Shown here piece after piece: positions 5,226 through 6,490 of a DNA stretch of 6,490 nt; position 1 is the stretch's first letter, and every line of letters starts with the position of its first letter. A program made the translations under genes and the position numbers. Source of the DNA: Bacillota bacterium (lineage in GTDB: Bacteria; Bacillota; Clostridia; Lachnospirales; WQUN01); assembly GCA_009782085.1 (NCBI GenBank), contig WQUN01000059.1, positions 1-6,490 on the forward strand. Reading direction: 5' to 3'. The notes beneath the pieces are model-generated. The model saw only the letters and a list, made by a program, of their open reading frames with translations, had not been told where the DNA came from and searched no databases.

Positions 5226-5290
5226 TATACCGGGCGCTGAAAACATTTGCCGACGACATGAGGAGGCTAATGCTTTCGCACTCCGGTTTA
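5226..5290 (-). repeat. 65-nt hairpin element, copy B (upstream of ftsH)
   Basis: On the minus strand this copy aligns without gaps to copy A at 791-855 (53 of 65 by eye), including the loop CCTCCTCATG. The hairpin is retained. The upper stem base pair 5267/5249 is G-C where copy A has A-T (814/832), a compensatory change. The A-C mismatch of copy A (808/838) is a G-T wobble here. The hairpin ends 3 nt before GGGGAG, the ftsH ribosome binding site, so if transcribed with ftsH it would be a 5' leader structure able to influence translation. Confidence 0.6.
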
Positions 5291-5331
5291 TGTCAATATG
5301 TCGTATTTTCGTCATGATGCGACCAACGTCT

Positions 5332-5337
5332 ATTATA
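5332..5337 (-). promoter_or_regulatory. Possible -10 box for ftsH
   Basis: The minus strand reads TATAAT at 5337-5332. A 17-nt spacer leads to TCGCAA (5360-5355), a poor -35. If used, transcription would start near 5325 and produce a leader of about 114 nt that contains hairpin copy B. No better minus-strand promoter is visible ahead of ftsH. Confidence 0.4.
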
Positions 5338-5378
5338 CATGGTCAAGGGGCGAATTGCGAATGCAAATGCTGGAAATG

Positions 5379-5564
5379 ACACGACAAACGCATGAACATA
5401 CAAATTGCACAACGAATGTAGGGCGCGCCGACCCCGGCGCGCCGAGCTTGCAACAATATTCATTGCAAATAGTGCTAATTGAGTGGTACGGCGCGCCGGG
5501 GTCGGCGCGCCCCACAACAAAAGGAACTCTTATTTTATGCAGAAATACTTTCATACGTTTGTCG
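5379..5564. mobile_element. MITE-like non-autonomous element (about 186 bp)
   Basis: The ends are inverted repeats: CACGACAAACGCATGAACATA (5380-5400) matches the reverse complement of 5546-5566 at 18 of 21 positions. Immediately outside, TGCTGGAAATG occurs as an 11-bp direct repeat (5368-5378 and 5565-5575), with a 2-bp overlap with the right arm; this looks like a target-site duplication. Inside is a perfect 24-bp inverted repeat (5421-5444 and 5489-5512), each arm itself a hairpin built of GGCGCGCC around GACCCC. No transposase is encoded; the small open frames across it are products of the repeats. It sits between ftsH and ylmC, which are divergently transcribed. The family is not recognised. 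Confidence 0.65.
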
Positions 5565-5610
5565 TGCTGGAAATGGGCGCGGTAAGTTTTCAAAACCCTA
5601 AAACGTTGCC

Positions 5611-5646
5611 GGTGCAGGGCGGGGGCTCCGCTCCCGCCGCCCTACC
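5611..5646. repeat. GC-rich hairpin repeat
   Basis: AGGGCGG (5616-5622) pairs with CCGCCCT (5637-5643). The stem continues through GGG/CCC (5623-5625 with 5633-5635, one bulged G), and outer GG/CC bases also match. The minus-strand text GTAGGGCGGCGGGAGC resembles the GTAGGGC... arms of the nearby element at 5421-5512 and palindromes widespread in clostridial intergenic DNA. There is no uridine run, so it is not a classical terminator. Confidence 0.5.
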
Positions 5647-5655
5647 AATGAAGCT

Positions 5656-5760
5656 CTTATACGAATCTCGATTAAAATCTTCACAGTCTATCGCCGAAAC
5701 GCCGTTGAAACGTTCGGCGTTTCGGCTCTGCCTGTGAAGTATTGATCTGAGATTCGTATT
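5656..5760. repeat. Palindromic intergenic repeat, copy C
   Basis: Three nested inverted repeats are visible: ATACGAATCTC (5659-5669) with GAGATTCGTAT (5749-5759), CTTCACAG (5679-5686) with CTGTGAAG (5732-5739), and GCCGAAACGCCG (5693-5704) with CGGCGTTTCGGC (5715-5726). The whole unit folds into a cruciform or long hairpin of about 100 nt. A related direct copy lies at 6300-6400, about 88% alike over the first 88 bases by eye. Termini and arms suggest a small dispersed element. It lies upstream of ylmC but does not overlap its likely promoter. Confidence 0.7.
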
Positions 5761-5811
5761 ACACCAAAAAAAATCGCCAGAGGTTTGTCCGGCGTAATAA
5801 CCGGGGACTTT

Positions 5812-5840
5812 TTGTCATAGATACTTAGTAACCTTTTAAT
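5812..5840 (+). promoter_or_regulatory. Possible promoter for ylmC
   Basis: TTGTCA (5812-5817) and TTTAAT (5835-5840) are spaced by 17 nt, and each matches the sigma-A consensus at 5 of 6 positions. Transcription would begin near 5847, only some 9 nt before the ATG at 5856, which would give an almost leaderless message. A sporulation sigma-E reading (GTCATA at 5814-5819) lacks a convincing -10. Confidence is modest. Confidence 0.4.
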
Positions 5841-5855
5841 ATGCGAGATGATCAT

Positions 5856-6119
5856 ATGGCAAGGATCTATGAGCTCCGCCAGAAAGAAGTCATCAACATC
5901 AAGGACGGCTGCCGCCTCGGGTTCATCTGCGACATCGAGATAGACTGCGAGTGCGGGAAGATAACGGCGCTGATAATCCCCGGGCCGGGAAAGATATTCG
6001 GGATATTCGGCCGGGAGCAGGAGTATAAGGTGAAATGGGACTGCGTGAAGCAGATCGGCGACGACCTGATCCTCATCGAGGCGGACGCGAAGGATATCCT
6101 GGCGGACTGCGAGGATTAG
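5856..6119 (+). CDS. YlmC/YmxH family sporulation protein (PRC-barrel-like)
   Basis: This 87-residue protein matches the YlmC/YmxH family, small beta-barrel proteins restricted mainly to spore-forming Firmicutes. Key features are the start ARIYELRQKEVINIKDGCRLG (2-22), then DIEID with a cysteine pair (26-33), ITALIIPGP (36-44) and the glycine/phenylalanine turn KIFGIFGRE (46-54). It ends with YKVKWDCVKQIGDDLILIE (57-75), in which the W-x-x-V-K-x-I-G-x-D-x-I-L phrase is strongly family-like. The exact function in sporulation is unknown. I chose the ATG at 5856 because the family begins at that methionine; a weak GCGAGA lies 7 nt upstream. An in-frame ATG at 5841 would add five residues but has no ribosome binding site and lies next to a possible -10 box. 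It stands alone between repeat-rich gaps, with a possible promoter at 5812-5840. Confidence 0.88.
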   Translation: MARIYELRQKEVINIKDGCRLGFICDIEIDCECGKITALIIPGPGKIFGIFGREQEYKVKWDCVKQIGDDLILIEADAKDILADCED

Positions 6120-6160
6120 GCGCAGCACAAGTACAGCATATCAAAAACAGTTGGGCGGTT

Positions 6161-6222
6161 TGTCATCCTGAGCGAAGCGAAGGATCTAAGATTCTTCGGC
6201 TTCGCTTCGCCTCAGAATGACA
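6161..6222. repeat. Dispersed palindrome of the GTCATcCTGAGCGAAGCGAAG type
   Basis: TGTCATCCTGAG (6161-6172) pairs with CTCAGAATGACA (6211-6222), and GCGAAGCGAAGGATCT (6172-6187) pairs imperfectly with the right half through AGATTCTTCGG and CTTCGC. This is the well-known intergenic palindrome found in many bacterial phyla, whose false translation reads CHPERSEGSK. It lies 41 nt after the ylmC stop, where it could act as a barrier or weak terminator. Between it and copy D, 6223-6299 shows nothing I can assign. Confidence 0.8.
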
Positions 6223-6299
6223 ATGTATAGTTAATTTATGGATGATATACTGGGTTGAATTCGATTGCCATTACCACTACCATATCCTCCCGCTGACGG

Positions 6300-6400
6300 C
6301 TTATAGGAATCCCGATTAAAATCATCACAGCCTGCCGCCGGGAACGCCGTTGAAGCGTTCGGCGTTTCGGCTCCGCCTGTGAAGTATTTGTCCTGGGTTT
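6300..6400. repeat. Palindromic intergenic repeat, copy D (degenerate)
   Basis: This is a direct copy of the unit at 5656-5760, about 88% alike over 88 bases, with a one-base insertion near 6341 that breaks the inner stem. The core GTTCGGCGTTTCGGCT and the CTGTGAAGTATT end (6377-6388) are intact, while the outer terminal repeats have decayed. The remaining bases to the window end (6401-6490) show no gene or other element that I can support. Confidence 0.65.
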
Positions 6401-6490
6401 GACACTTCCCCCCAAAGAAAAGGCGCAAACAAGGGAAAGCATCGACGAAAAAGCGCTGGTTTGTCCCTACAGGCATGTTTTCCGGCCGTT

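Noticed and set aside
5298..5593. Small open frames across the MITE-like element on both strands
   Set aside because: Both translate the inverted repeat (GRADPGAP on both strands), which identifies them as by-products of the palindrome.
6035..6220. Open frame ending in CHPERSEGSK...
   Set aside because: This is the well-known false translation of a dispersed palindrome, out of frame with ylmC.
6231..6476. Minus-strand open frames containing YFTGGAETPNASTAF
   Set aside because: The shared peptide comes from repeat copies C and D; no ribosome binding site or domain supports a gene.

Overview
The window looks like a piece of chromosome from an endospore-forming Firmicute, most likely an uncultured member of the Clostridia. 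Two protein families largely confined to spore formers (GerW/YtfJ and YlmC/YmxH) occur together with WalJ/YycJ and RlmH. Shine-Dalgarno sites are mostly strong and purine-rich, genes are GC-rich, and the intergenic gaps carry palindromic repeats of the kind common in clostridial genomes. Species cannot be named from this sequence.

Layout: (1) positions 1-674 hold the 3' end of a DUF2953 membrane protein followed by gerW/ytfJ, a familiar sporulation gene pair. (2) 675-985 is a structured gap with a long hairpin, a 65-nt hairpin element (copy A), a strong intrinsic terminator, and the promoter of the next operon. (3) 986-2304 holds walJ and rlmH with a 4-nt overlap, followed by a small GlsB/YeaQ-type membrane protein (2394-2657). 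(4) A long palindrome or terminator separates these from two minus-strand genes: a Cro/C1-type regulator (2757-3167) and a compact FtsH-like AAA+ zinc protease (3478-5211). The gap between them holds a good minus-strand promoter surrounded by repeated CAAATTGT sites. (5) 5212-5855 has no gene and is packed with repeats: hairpin copy B directly upstream of the ftsH ribosome binding site, a MITE-like element with flanking direct repeats, a GC-rich hairpin and a palindromic repeat (copy C). (6) ylmC/ymxH (5856-6119) is followed by another repeat-filled gap with a widespread CATCCTGAGCGAAGCGAAG-type palindrome and repeat copy D.

The genes are mostly conserved housekeeping and sporulation functions: cell-envelope homeostasis (WalJ), ribosome modification (RlmH), membrane protein quality control (FtsH) and spore formation (GerW, YlmC). 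No defence system, prophage or biosynthetic cluster is visible. The most interesting material is non-coding. A 65-nt hairpin element occurs twice in opposite orientations, about 81% identical without gaps and with one compensatory base-pair change. Its loop exposes an anti-Shine-Dalgarno CCUCCUCAUG. One copy sits before a terminator, the other in the presumed ftsH leader.
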